From Bacillota bacterium (lineage in GTDB: Bacteria > Bacillota > Clostridia > Oscillospirales > Oscillospiraceae), in contig JAEXCS010000001.1 in NCBI GenBank assembly GCA_023402075.1, positions 1-41,626 on the forward strand: a stretch of 41,626 bases of DNA. The letters run 5' to 3'. Position 1 is the stretch's first letter; the number at the start of each line of letters is the position of its first letter. The notes under the pieces were generated by a model, which was not told where the DNA came from, ran no database searches, and saw only the letters and a program-made list of their open reading frames with translations. Shown piece by piece: positions 24,535 through 32,856 of the stretch. The position numbers and the translations under genes are program-made.

Positions 24535-25740
24535 TCAGCGAGAGAGCGTATAACCCGTGAGATACTTCAGCGGATTGATCCGCACACTGTTTTCCGAAAT
24601 CTCAAAGTGGAGGTGTGGCCCGGTGGAGTTGCCCGTAGACCCGGTGACGCCAATGGAATCCCCCTGATTCACATAGGCCCCGGCGGTGGTGCCAAGGCTG
24701 CTCATGTGGGCATACAGGGTGGTATTCCCGCCGCCGTGGGAAATGACCACGTAATTTCCGTAAGAGCTGGAGCGCTGGGCTACAATGACGGTGCCCGCCT
24801 TAGCGGCGTGGATGGTGGTGGTATAGCCCACCCGTCCGATGTCAATTCCCTTGTGATTGGTGGAGCCGATGCCCCCCGGAGACGAGCGTCCGCCAAAGGT
24901 GGAGGTGATATACCGGCTGTCTACCGGCCAGATATAGCCGCCAAGGGCTGCGTTGGAGGGCTTTCCACCGTTTGCAGCGGCCTGCTCCGCCGCAAGCTTA
25001 CGGCTTAGCTCCTGAATTTCCTTCTGAATGGCCTCCTGCTCCTCGGCAAGACCGTCAATCTCGGCTTCCGTCTCATTCTGGTCGCTGGCAAGCTGGCGAA
25101 TCAGTTCGTTGGCCTCAGAGCGCTGAGTTTCCAGTTCGGATTTCTTGGATACCAGCTCCTTCTTTGCTGCTTCCGCATCAGCCTTGGAAGCGGTCAGTTG
25201 GGCTTCCTTCTGTGCAATCTCCTCCTGAAGGGCCTTGAGTCGGTCGATGACGGCCTGATCCGCGTACATAATCTCGTTCACCGCGTTCAACCGGTCCAGA
25301 AGGTCCGTAAGGCTGTCGGCCTTGAAGAGGACGGACCAATAGCTGACGCTCCCCCCTTCTTCCATGGCCCGCACCCGGCGGCAGAACAGCTCGTACTGCG
25401 CCGCTTCCTGCTCCTGCGCGTCGGCCAGTTCCGCCTGCGTCTGTGCAATCAGATCGGCATAGGTGGAAATCTGTGTCTCCACATTGCCGATTTCCTTCAC
25501 CTGCACAGCAATCTGCTGATCCAGCAGTTCCTTTTTCTTCATGACCTGCGCCTTGTCGTTGGACAGGGCCGAAAGCTTTGCTTTCAGATCCTTTTTCTGT
25601 TTGTTTAAATCGGTGGCGCTGCTTTTCAGCGCGTCAATATCCGCCTGCTTCACAGCAGCCGCAGGCTGAGGCAGCAGCACCGCAGTGCAGATTACCAAAA
25701 GAGCCATCAGTCCCGCCGCAAAGCGCTTCGTCCGTCTCAT
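24535..25740 (-). CDS. FtsEX-associated M23 peptidoglycan hydrolase with coiled coil
   Basis: The 401-aa exported protein has a Sec signal peptide (basic MRRTKR, hydrophobic core, cleavage after LPQPAAA near residue 30). Two long coiled-coil stretches follow (about 35-130 and 160-250), then a C-terminal M23 domain with HKGIDIGR, YAHMSS and HLHFE, so the zinc ligands are intact. This matches EnvC/PcsB/CwlO-type partners whose autoinhibition is relieved by FtsEX, and ftsX ends 38 bp upstream. It would cut septal or lateral wall peptides. The ATG at 25740 is set by the signal peptide and a GGGAGG RBS. Confidence 0.93.
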   Translation of the reverse strand: MRRTKRFAAGLMALLVICTAVLLPQPAAAVKQADIDALKSSATDLNKQKKDLKAKLSALSNDKAQVMKKKELLDQQIAVQVKEIGNVETQISTYADLIAQTQAELADAQEQEAAQYELFCRRVRAMEEGGSVSYWSVLFKADSLTDLLDRLNAVNEIMYADQAVIDRLKALQEEIAQKEAQLTASKADAEAAKKELVSKKSELETQRSEANELIRQLASDQNETEAEIDGLAEEQEAIQKEIQELSRKLAAEQAAANGGKPSNAALGGYIWPVDSRYITSTFGGRSSPGGIGSTNHKGIDIGRVGYTTTIHAAKAGTVIVAQRSSSYGNYVVISHGGGNTTLYAHMSSLGTTAGAYVNQGDSIGVTGSTGNSTGPHLHFEISENSVRINPLKYLTGYTLSR

Positions 25741-25778
25741 AGATATTCCATCCTCCCGCATGTATCGTAAGCCACGGT

Positions 25779-26666
25779 TTACACCTGCAAAAACCGCCGG
25801 ATGGCGGACAGGCTTCCCCCCACGCCCACAAGGATTCCCGCCACCAAAAACGTCGCCGCCACAGGAAGCCACAGCTCCCCAAAGCTTACAACGTTGATGA
25901 GCTGGAGCGTATCGCTGCTCTCAACCCCCCGTGCCACGGCTTCGTACAGCGTCCATTGCAGCAGGAAGGCCGCCACCGCCCCGGTGAAGCCCAGCATAAA
26001 GCCCTCGTATACAAAGGGCCAGCGAATAAACCCGTTGGTGGCGCCCACCATCCGCATGATGGCAATTTCTTCCCGCCGGTCAAAGGTGGTAAGCTTAATG
26101 GTGTTGGACATGATGAACACGGACACCACCAGCAAAATGACGATCAGCGTCACACACACCACGGTGGCGATGTTTCGCACGGTAATCAGCCCGTCGGAAA
26201 ACTCCTCGTAGGCCGTGACCTCCGCAATGCCCTCCACCTTCTCCACGGCGGCTTTTGTCTCCCCCGTCAGCCGGATGTCCACGGTTTTTACGGCAAACCG
26301 GTCCCGAAAAATCTCCGGGTCCAAATCCTGAAATGCCGACTCGTCGGTGTATTTCTCCTGAAAGTTTTTGGTGGCCTCTTCCTTTGTAATAAAGGTGGCG
26401 GAGGCCACGTTGGGCTGCGCCTCAATCTTGCTTTGAAGCATCCGGGCCTGCTGGGTGGTGTAGCTTTCATCCACATAGGCCAGGATTTCGTTGTCCCGCT
26501 CCATATCCCGAAGCTGCTGGTTGGCATTCACCGCCACCAGAGAAAACGTGCCCATAATCAAAAGGCAGGCCACGGTGACACCCACGGCCGCAAAGGACAT
26601 AAACCCATGGCTGAACATATTGGAAACGCCCTCATGAAAAAAATACCGGAAATTATGCCTTCCCAT
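25779..26666 (-). CDS. ftsX: cell division ABC transporter permease-like FtsX
   Basis: The 295-aa membrane protein has one N-terminal helix (residues about 23-45), an extracellular domain of about 120 residues, and three C-terminal helices (VVCVTLIVILLVVSVFIM, WPFVYEGFMLGFTGAVAAF, and the last near the end). This is the FtsX/MacB topology. MVGATNGFIRWPF between helices is a conserved FtsX block that contacts FtsE. The ATG at 26666 overlaps the ftsE end by 14 bp and has an RBS GGGAGG. It passes ATP-driven conformational change to the M23 hydrolase encoded next. Confidence 0.95.
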   Translation of the reverse strand: MGRHNFRYFFHEGVSNMFSHGFMSFAAVGVTVACLLIMGTFSLVAVNANQQLRDMERDNEILAYVDESYTTQQARMLQSKIEAQPNVASATFITKEEATKNFQEKYTDESAFQDLDPEIFRDRFAVKTVDIRLTGETKAAVEKVEGIAEVTAYEEFSDGLITVRNIATVVCVTLIVILLVVSVFIMSNTIKLTTFDRREEIAIMRMVGATNGFIRWPFVYEGFMLGFTGAVAAFLLQWTLYEAVARGVESSDTLQLINVVSFGELWLPVAATFLVAGILVGVGGSLSAIRRFLQV

Positions 26667-27351
26667 GGATATGTCCTCCCACATAGCGGCCCACGGAATC
26701 GTTGATGATACGGCCGCCGTCGATGGTGATGACGCGCTTTTCAAAGCGGTCCACCAGATCCTTTTCGTGGGTGACCACCACCACAGTGGTCCCCAGCGTG
26801 TTAATTTTCACCAATAGTTTCATCAGCTCCAGCGACCGGTCGGGATCCAGATTGCCGGTAGGCTCGTCTGCAATAATCGTGGTGGGATTGTTCACCAGCG
26901 CCCGGGCGATGGCCACGCGCTGCTGCTCTCCGCCGGAAAGCTCCGTGGGGAAATGGGCGGCCTTTTCATCCAGACCCACCAGCTTTAATACATAGGGAAT
27001 ACGCTTGCGCAGCTCCTTCTCCCCCATACCCACGGCCCGCATGACAAACGCCAGATTGTCATACACCGTTTTCTTCTCAATCAGGCGGAAATCCTGAAAA
27101 ATCACGCCCACAGTCCGCCGCATCAGGGGCAACTGCCTGTCGGTGATGTTGCTGACGGAAAATCCGTTAATCATCACGCGACCCCGGGTAGGCTCCACCT
27201 CCCCGGTAAGCAGTTTGATAATCGTGGATTTTCCCGCGCCGGAAGGCCCCACCAAAAATACAAACTCGCCGTCTTCAATTGTAAGCGTAATACCCCGGAC
27301 GGCCTGCGTGCCGTTGTCATACTCCATTTCCACGTCCTTCAGACGGATCAT
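26653..27351 (-). CDS. ftsE: cell division ATP-binding protein FtsE
   Basis: This 232-aa ABC ATPase has Walker A GPSGAGKST, the Q-loop region VGVIFQDFRLIEKKTVYDN typical of FtsE, signature LSGGEQQRVAIARAL, Walker B TTIIADEPTGNLD and the switch His in VVVVTHEKDLV. The ATG at 27351 with a GAGGTG RBS is chosen. The gene heads the ftsE-ftsX-M23 operon behind a TTGCAT-N17-TATAAT promoter. Confidence 0.97.
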   Translation of the reverse strand: MIRLKDVEMEYDNGTQAVRGITLTIEDGEFVFLVGPSGAGKSTIIKLLTGEVEPTRGRVMINGFSVSNITDRQLPLMRRTVGVIFQDFRLIEKKTVYDNLAFVMRAVGMGEKELRKRIPYVLKLVGLDEKAAHFPTELSGGEQQRVAIARALVNNPTTIIADEPTGNLDPDRSLELMKLLVKINTLGTTVVVVTHEKDLVDRFEKRVITIDGGRIINDSVGRYVGGHIHGKA

Positions 27352-27433
27352 ATACGCACCTCGCTCCGATCCGGCAGGACCGCCGGAATTTCCATTTTTC
27401 TGGTATGGTAGACATAAATCTACAATCAATCGT

Positions 27434-27462
27434 ATTATATATGCTTTTCCCCCATCATGCAA
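27434..27462 (-). promoter_or_regulatory. promoter of the ftsE-ftsX-M23 operon
   Basis: The minus strand shows TTGCAT (27462-27457), a 17-bp spacer and a perfect TATAAT (27439-27434), about 80 bp before ftsE. Confidence 0.82.
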
Positions 27463-27544
27463 GGGAAAATATGAAATGCATCCCGAAAATTCCAAGGCCC
27501 GAGGCACTTTTCACACCATGCCTTTTTCCGTGGCCGCCGAAGCG

Positions 27545-27576
27545 CAAAAAAGGAGGACGGCACACAGCCGTCCTCC
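27545..27576 (-). terminator. terminator of the glycine reductase operon
   Basis: The stem GGAGGACGGC / GCCGTCCTCC with a 5-nt loop is followed by TTTTTT on the minus strand, 14 bp after the stop of the 97-aa gene. It marks the 3' end of the grd transcript. Confidence 0.92.
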
Positions 27577-27589
27577 CGGATACGCGGCC

Positions 27590-27883
27590 TTAGTTCAGCC
27601 GCACTTCTTTTGCCGATTCGGGCCGAAAGCAGCCCAACATGTCGTACTTGTTGTACCCGGAATAGTCGGACAGAGCCCGGCCCTCCAGAGAATAACTGCG
27701 GATAAACCGCTTGCCGTCCACCGAGGTCCAGTTTTCCGCGTCCCATGTAAGATATCCGTCCTCGTCGGTCTGCTTTTCGGAGAACAGCAGATCCACCTGC
27801 CGGTTGTGATTGGCCACAAGGTCCACCAAATCGTCCCAGCTTAACTCCTTTTCGCACTTTTCAATCAGATCATTGACTTTCAT
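27590..27883 (-). CDS. unknown 97-aa protein at the end of the grd operon
   Basis: I do not recognise this protein. It is soluble, acidic and rich in aromatic residues, with motifs such as KELSWDDLVDLVANHNRQVDL and YLTWDAENWTSVDGKRF. A Cys near the C-terminus lies in DMLGCFRPES and another near residue 10. The ATG at 27883 has a GAGGGGG RBS and lies 11 bp after grdD, and the operon terminator follows, so it is co-transcribed with the glycine reductase genes. That position suggests an accessory role in the complex, its assembly, or acetyl-phosphate handling. This is inference only. Confidence 0.85.
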   Translation of the reverse strand: MKVNDLIEKCEKELSWDDLVDLVANHNRQVDLLFSEKQTDEDGYLTWDAENWTSVDGKRFIRSYSLEGRALSDYSGYNKYDMLGCFRPESAKEVRLN

Positions 27884-27894
27884 TTTCTTCCCCC

Positions 27895-29049
27895 TCAGCC
27901 CACGTAGCCGGCCTTTCTCAGAAGTTCCATCGCCCGTTCGCTGTTGGCCTCGCTCATCATCACCAGCGGGCCGGTGCAGCCCATGCCGCTCTCGGCGTAA
28001 ATCCCCGCCTTCCACAGAACCCGCACCGCATCCTCCAAATCCATTACCTCGATGCCCGCGATGCTGGCGGTCACCGGCTCGGCGGGTGGGGCTTTCACTT
28101 CCTCCGTCTCGGCGGCGGGCTTCAGGCAGGCAGTTTTTCGGGCTTCCAAAATGCTGTTCAGCCCGGCCTTTTCCGCCTTGGCAAATTCCTCCCGCGCCAC
28201 ATCGAACACCTTGCCCCGCACCAGCTGGGCGGCAAATTCCAGCGCGTTTGCAATCAAGGGCGCACCGGAGGCACGGGAGATAATTAGAATCAGCTTTTCA
28301 TAGCCCTTTCCAATGCCCGGGCCGTAGCCATACCCACTGGATTCAAAGCTGCCGCCGGTGGTGTAGGCGGACAGCATCTTAATGAGGACATTTCCGGTGA
28401 GAGGGTCTGTTACCAGCACATCCGGCGTGCCCTGAAGCACATCGTTTCCCCGCAGCACCGCCCCTCCGTCAGACCGGGCAGACTCCGCAAACCGGAAGGA
28501 ATAGCCGCCCTCCTGAAGCTGGCGGAGAGCCGTCTCCGTCTGGCGCGCGCCGTCCACGTTCAAGATGCCCACGGTGGGGTCGGCAATGCCGCCGGCCTTG
28601 GCCGCAATGATGCCGTAAACCGCGTTTTTAATCATGCCCTCCACCCGGTCGGAGCTGGCCGTGCCGGTGGTGGTGGCAATCAGCATCTCCCGGCCCTTGG
28701 CGGGCGTTACCACCCGGCCCACGGTCGACACGCCGATGGGGAATGGGAAGTGCATGGTCACAGCGCCGTCCACCGCGCCGCTGTCCACCAGCTCCTCCAT
28801 TTTCCTGTGGCCCTCGTCCTCGCTGGATACCCTCACAGTGGTGACGCCGGGGGCTTCCAGCGTGCCGATATAGTACACGTCCACGCCCCGCTTCGCCGCC
28901 ATTTGGGCGGCGGCTATGGTATTTTCCTCGCCGTGCTCGCTGCCCATTCCCGTCAGGGCAATTTTGGGACGAATCCCGTAGGAGCCGTTTTCCAGCCCTT
29001 CGGCCATCTCCAAAAAGGTTTTGGCGATGGTTTTTTGAAGATTACTCAT
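27895..29049 (-). CDS. grdD: glycine reductase complex component C, alpha subunit (GrdD)
   Basis: This 384-aa PlsX-fold protein is one subunit of protein C, which takes the carboxymethyl-selenoether from GrdA and releases acetyl phosphate. The order GALTGMGSEHGEEN-like N-terminus, VTDPLTGNVLIKMLSAYTTGGSFE, and a C-terminal GMGCTGP with Cys358 matches GrdD. The Cys near 359 is known to form the acetyl thioester in studied enzymes. It follows grdC by 12 bp. Confidence 0.96.
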   Translation of the reverse strand: MSNLQKTIAKTFLEMAEGLENGSYGIRPKIALTGMGSEHGEENTIAAAQMAAKRGVDVYYIGTLEAPGVTTVRVSSEDEGHRKMEELVDSGAVDGAVTMHFPFPIGVSTVGRVVTPAKGREMLIATTTGTASSDRVEGMIKNAVYGIIAAKAGGIADPTVGILNVDGARQTETALRQLQEGGYSFRFAESARSDGGAVLRGNDVLQGTPDVLVTDPLTGNVLIKMLSAYTTGGSFESSGYGYGPGIGKGYEKLILIISRASGAPLIANALEFAAQLVRGKVFDVAREEFAKAEKAGLNSILEARKTACLKPAAETEEVKAPPAEPVTASIAGIEVMDLEDAVRVLWKAGIYAESGMGCTGPLVMMSEANSERAMELLRKAGYVG

Positions 29050-29061
29050 ACTGCACCCCGC

Positions 29062-30603
29062 TCAATCCGCCTGCGCCAGCAATGTGGCCGCAAATTCCTT
29101 CATGGCTTTGGCAATCATCTCCCGCACCTGCTCCTCGCCCATGCCGGTCTGCGCTTCCTGTGCCCCGGCGTTTTTCTGGACGACGAAGGACACGCCGTCA
29201 AACAAATTGGTCATGCGCCCAAGGAACAACGAGCCTTTGCCCACAATCATGACCCGACTGATATCCCCCGCCAGCAGCTCCTCCCGGGCAAAGCCCAGAT
29301 AAGGCACACCGGAGGGAATATGGCCCTGCGTGGGCGCCCAGCCCGTCAGACCGTGCTTCACCGCAAAGCTTGCCAAATCCGCCTTTTCCAGCTCTCCCCG
29401 CTTCACCGCCAGCGCGGCGATCATCTTATAGTTGGAAAGGGGCACGTCGCCCGCCCCGGCGGGCTTTGTGATGTCGGGGTTCTGCATTTCGGGGGAATAT
29501 TTATCAATGTCGGTGATTTTCAGGCCCGCCCGGTCCAGCGGGTCGGTGACAAGGCTGGAAATGACCGCCTGGGGCGCGGAGCCGGTGCCTACGCTGTGAC
29601 GGCCCAGCAAGTCCAGATTGATTTCCGGGTTCACGCCGTCATTCTCTGTAACCACCACAGCAAAGCCCGCCACCATGTCCTCTAAAATGGGCAGGCCCTT
29701 TTTCACGTGATCCTTGCCGTTCATGCCAAGCTTTGCGGTGCAGCCCCCGGCGGTGACCACCACGGTTTTATAAGCCCCGGCCTGCACCAAAGCGGCGGCC
29801 TCGATCATGGCATGGGCGGGGGCCGCGCAGAAGCTGCGTAGGTCGGAGCCGGTGGCCCCGGAAAGGCCCGCAATCTCCGCCGCGGCCTTGGCGAAGTTGC
29901 CGCCGCCTCGCTGGTTCATGTCGCCGCAGGCCTCTTCCGCGCAGTCGATCACGTAATCCACCTGAGACTTCTCAATCCCCGCGTTTTTCACCGCCGTAAG
30001 CAGAGCCAGAACAGAGGACGCCTTTGACACCAGATTTTCCAGCATTACATGGGCGGAGAGATTGCCGTCAATGTCGTGGGCGCGGTTTACGCAGCCAATC
30101 AACTTGTCGTGGTGATACAATCCCTCGGAATGCTCCTGCTCCACCAGACGGGCAATCTCCGCGCCATCAATTCCGTCACAAACACGTGCCAGAATCGTCT
30201 CATCCATCAGGGGATTGGCAGCAAGGTCACTCTTGTGGGCGGCCACAAAGTCCCGGTCCAGCTTCACAAGGTCGAACACGTCGCAGCTTTGCAGCAGCAG
30301 AAAAAACTCCTCCTGGGGCATCATCTGTCCAAATTTTCCAAAGCGTCCGCTTCCATCGCAGGTCTTGTCATACCACGGCTGCTCCACAGCTGCAAGCTCC
30401 GCCGGAGTTTTGTTTCCGATGTACACCTGATTGGGCCAGTAGGACAGGGCCTGCTCAAAGCTGCGCAGGTGGGCGGGCAGCGCCTTTAAATACTCGCTTT
30501 CCGGATTGACGATGCGCTCCGTGGTCTGGGTGGTGCCGCTGCGCAGCACCATGTCCGGCGTATGGGCCAGAATGTAGCCCGCGCCCTTGATGACACTTTT
30601 CAT
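29062..30603 (-). CDS. grdC: glycine reductase complex component C, beta subunit (GrdC)
   Basis: The 513-aa protein is the thiolase-fold subunit of protein C and pairs with GrdD to make acetyl phosphate. The N-terminus (VIKGAGYILAHTPDMV) and TTQTTERIVNPESEYLKALP are GrdC hallmarks, and YSPEMQNPDITKPAGAGDVP is in the C-terminal half. The ATG at 30603 fits known GrdC starts; a TTG 30 bp upstream in frame is less likely. A 322-bp gap with a hairpin separates it from grdA, so a second promoter or processing is possible. Confidence 0.96.
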   Translation of the reverse strand: MKSVIKGAGYILAHTPDMVLRSGTTQTTERIVNPESEYLKALPAHLRSFEQALSYWPNQVYIGNKTPAELAAVEQPWYDKTCDGSGRFGKFGQMMPQEEFFLLLQSCDVFDLVKLDRDFVAAHKSDLAANPLMDETILARVCDGIDGAEIARLVEQEHSEGLYHHDKLIGCVNRAHDIDGNLSAHVMLENLVSKASSVLALLTAVKNAGIEKSQVDYVIDCAEEACGDMNQRGGGNFAKAAAEIAGLSGATGSDLRSFCAAPAHAMIEAAALVQAGAYKTVVVTAGGCTAKLGMNGKDHVKKGLPILEDMVAGFAVVVTENDGVNPEINLDLLGRHSVGTGSAPQAVISSLVTDPLDRAGLKITDIDKYSPEMQNPDITKPAGAGDVPLSNYKMIAALAVKRGELEKADLASFAVKHGLTGWAPTQGHIPSGVPYLGFAREELLAGDISRVMIVGKGSLFLGRMTNLFDGVSFVVQKNAGAQEAQTGMGEEQVREMIAKAMKEFAATLLAQAD

Positions 30604-30882
30604 GGCAAAATACCGTCCTCTCTGCACTTTCAAATCAATGATGATGTGTTCCCAATCCTCCGGCTTTTGGGGGAATTTCTTAATCAGGGAAATCTTATAT
30701 TAAATGTATCGGCGCTTATTTTGTAAGGTATAAAGAAGTATTTGCACACAGCCGCGTATTGAATCGCGCGGTAATAATTTGTCTTTCTGCCAGCGCAGCT
30801 GCATTTCTGGCGGGACTTTCTGTTTTCCTTCAAGTTGTCCGGCGTTTCTTCCAAGCCTTTTTCAGCCGCTGCGGAGAGACGC
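30604..30882. other. grdA-grdC intergenic region, no gene supported
   Basis: This gap is unusually long for the operon. I found no ORF with an RBS and no convincing -35/-10 pair on the minus strand. A GGAGGATT at about 30657-30664 has no nearby start. The frame of grdC stays open about 27 codons upstream of its ATG without a start codon. Confidence 0.4.
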
Positions 30883-30911
30883 AAAGGGGCGGCGGCTTCT
30901 GCCGCCGCCCC
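30883..30911 (-). terminator. terminator-like hairpin after grdA
   Basis: A perfect 11-bp stem (GGGGCGGCGGC / GCCGCCGCCCC) with a TTCT-type loop lies 15 bp after the grdA stop, followed by only TTT on the minus strand. It may partly terminate, or protect the upstream mRNA end. Confidence 0.6.
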
Positions 30912-30925
30912 CGCCGATTTCGAAA

Positions 30926-31396
30926 TCAATACTTGCTGTATTGCTCCCGAATGCTGGTCATCTCATTGACGATGTCGTCAACGTCCAAAACCATTTCCAT
31001 CATGCTCACCTGCTCGTCATAGACGGCCTCGTCAAATTCCGGCTTGATTTCAGGTTCGCACACATGATAAACCCTGAGTCCCAACTGGACTCCTGTCAAT
31101 GGACCGGCGTAGGTCGGGTCACCGTTGGTGACCGTTTCAGCCGCAAGGCCGGAAGCCTCGCCCTCAGACGCGCCCAAAAGAACCACTACGTTCTCGGGGC
31201 CATACTGCTCGGCAAATTCCTTAACCCGCTTCTGATTTTCCAGATCCATTGCACCAGCGGCCGTTCAGACGAAGCACTCCGTCGAGGAAAACACGACCTC
31301 GGCACCGGCGCTCTTGGCGCACGCCTCAATGGCCTGGCCGGGGATGCCGTCCCGGTCGCCGATGATGACAACCTTCTTGCCCGCTAAAATACCCAT
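30926..31396 (-). CDS. grdA: glycine reductase selenoprotein A (Sec44)
   Basis: The 156-aa protein carries the reduced selenol that picks up the carboxymethyl group from protein B. Codon 44 is an in-frame TGA (31267-31265) in TECFV-U-TAAGAMDLENQ, exactly the GrdA selenocysteine site. Reading it as stop would leave a 43-codon stub and a false start at the later Met. The N-terminal GKKVVIIGDRDGIPG and C-terminal EMVLDVDDIVNEM are typical. The RBS AAGGAGG precedes the ATG. A possible SECIS fold downstream of the UGA (stem 31256-31260 with 31226-31230) is weak. A TATAAT at 31427-31422 could be an extra promoter but lacks a -35. Confidence 0.97.
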
Positions 31397-31512
31397 GTTT
31401 CTGTTCCTCCTTTTCTGTAAGATTATAGTCAGCCGGACAAGCTGGGCTTCCGGCCCGCTACCTGAATTTACAGCCTGAACTACTTCCGTCCCCGCAGAGG
31501 GGGCCTTTGTGC

Positions 31513-31833
31513 TCAGGCGTACTTTTTGATCATAGCCTCCACGTTTTCGGGCGTTGCGTCGTCCTTCACGCAGGAGTCGATCATCTCCCCATTTTCATAC
31601 ACAGCAATTACCGGCAGACCCAGAATCTTCTGCCCGATGGCAAGGCGACGGGCCTTGGTGGTGTTCAGCGCGCAGAATTTCAGGCCGTCGCCGCCATACT
31701 TTTCCGCAAACTCGTGGACGTGGGGCATCAGCGCTGCGCAGGGAACGCAGCCGTCGCCATAGAAATCCACAACGACCTTGCCGGAGGCCTGAAGCACTTC
31801 GGCTTCAAAGGTTTCCTTATCCAGTTCCAGCAT
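31513..31833 (-). CDS. trxA: thioredoxin with GCVPC active site
   Basis: The 106-aa thioredoxin passes electrons from TrxB to the glycine reductase selenoproteins. The active site is GCVPC (Cys29, Cys32) rather than the usual WCGPC, a variant known from thioredoxins of Clostridia with glycine reductase. The cis-Pro is present in LGLPVIAVYENG. The RBS AAAGGAG supports the ATG. trxB is 14 bp upstream. Confidence 0.95.
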   Translation of the reverse strand: MLELDKETFEAEVLQASGKVVVDFYGDGCVPCAALMPHVHEFAEKYGGDGLKFCALNTTKARRLAIGQKILGLPVIAVYENGEMIDSCVKDDATPENVEAMIKKYA

Positions 31834-31847
31834 ATCCTTCGCTCCTT

Positions 31848-32789
31848 TTACTTCAGATTTGAAATATAATGCTCCGCCTGCATGGCGGCAATTGCGCCAT
31901 CCGCTGCGGCAGTGACCACCTGACGCAGGCTCTTCACCCGCAAATCCCCCGCGGCAAACACGCCGGGGAGGTTGGTGTGCATGTTGTCGTCGGTTGGGAT
32001 ATACCCGTTTTCCATATCCACCGCGCCTTCATACAGCTTTGTATTGGGCAGCAGGCCAATAAAGCCGAACAGGCCAAACATCCCGTCCTCCTCGTCCGCC
32101 TCCACGGTGGTCAGCTCGCCGGTTTTGGTGTTTTTAATCACCATCTTGGACAAAAGCTCATCGCCGTCCGCCGTCTCCACCACAGAATCCCACATAAAGT
32201 GCAGCTTGGGATTGGCAAACGCCTTTTCCTGAATGGATTTTGCCGCCCGCAGTTCCTCCCGGCGGTGAATCACCGTGACCTTCCGGGCGAATTTGGAGAG
32301 GTACATGGCCTCCTCCACGGCGGAGTCTCCCCCGCCCACCACGAAGACCTCGAAATCCTCAAAAAATGCGGCGTCGCACGTAGCGCAGAACGAAATGCCC
32401 TTGCCCACATACTTGGCCTCGTTTTTGCAGCCGATGGGCCGGGGAAACGCGCCGGTGGCGAGAATTACGGTCTTTGCCAGATACTCGCCCTTATTCCCCG
32501 CCACCTTCTTCACGTCGCCCGAAAGGTCCACGGATTTAATGACATCGCTTATCCGCTCCGCGCCGAACTTTTTGGCCTGCTCCGTCATCCGGGCCACCAG
32601 CGAGGGGCCGGTTTCTTCCTCTAAAAGCTGCCCGGGATAGTTTTCAATTTCACTGGTGATGGCAATCTGCCCGCCGTCCTGCCCTTTTTCGATGATCAGG
32701 GTGTCCAGACGGCTGCGGCCGGCATACAGCCCTGCCGCCAGTCCCGCAGGGCCTGCGCCCAGAATGATTACGTCATAGATTTTGCTCAT
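31848..32789 (-). CDS. trxB: thioredoxin reductase
   Basis: This 313-aa flavoenzyme reduces thioredoxin with NADPH. It has the FAD motif GAGPAGLAAGLYAGR, redox Cys pair SFCATCDAAFF (Cys135, Cys138), the NADPH motif VVGGGDSAVEEA, the HRREELRA region, and the C-terminal GVFAAGDLRVKSLRQVVTAAADG. The ATG at 32789 with a GGGAG RBS is chosen over a Met five codons earlier. Its place between grdB and trxA dedicates it to glycine reductase. Confidence 0.96.
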   Translation of the reverse strand: MSKIYDVIILGAGPAGLAAGLYAGRSRLDTLIIEKGQDGGQIAITSEIENYPGQLLEEETGPSLVARMTEQAKKFGAERISDVIKSVDLSGDVKKVAGNKGEYLAKTVILATGAFPRPIGCKNEAKYVGKGISFCATCDAAFFEDFEVFVVGGGDSAVEEAMYLSKFARKVTVIHRREELRAAKSIQEKAFANPKLHFMWDSVVETADGDELLSKMVIKNTKTGELTTVEADEEDGMFGLFGFIGLLPNTKLYEGAVDMENGYIPTDDNMHTNLPGVFAAGDLRVKSLRQVVTAAADGAIAAMQAEHYISNLK

Positions 32790-32811
32790 TGCTATCGCTC
32801 CCATGCTCGCT

Positions 32812-32839
32812 CCCCGGCGGCGGCCAGCCGCCGCCGGGG
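32812..32839 (-). other. strong intercistronic hairpin between grdB and trxB
   Basis: A perfect 13-bp G+C stem (CCCCGGCGGCGGC / GCCGCCGCCGGGG) fills most of the 67-bp gap but lacks a U-tract on either strand. It is more likely an mRNA stabiliser or processing site than a terminator. Confidence 0.6.
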
Positions 32840-32856
32840 GCGATGTTCAACTTTTG

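Noticed and set aside
30684..30929. Minus-strand ORF of 81 codons in the grdA-grdC gap
   Set aside because: It starts inside grdA, spans the G+C hairpin and has no RBS; the translation is low complexity.
30926..31249. Separate gene starting at the Met after the grdA UGA
   Set aside because: It is the C-terminal part of grdA; the frame joins the upstream ATG through a UGA at the known selenocysteine position.
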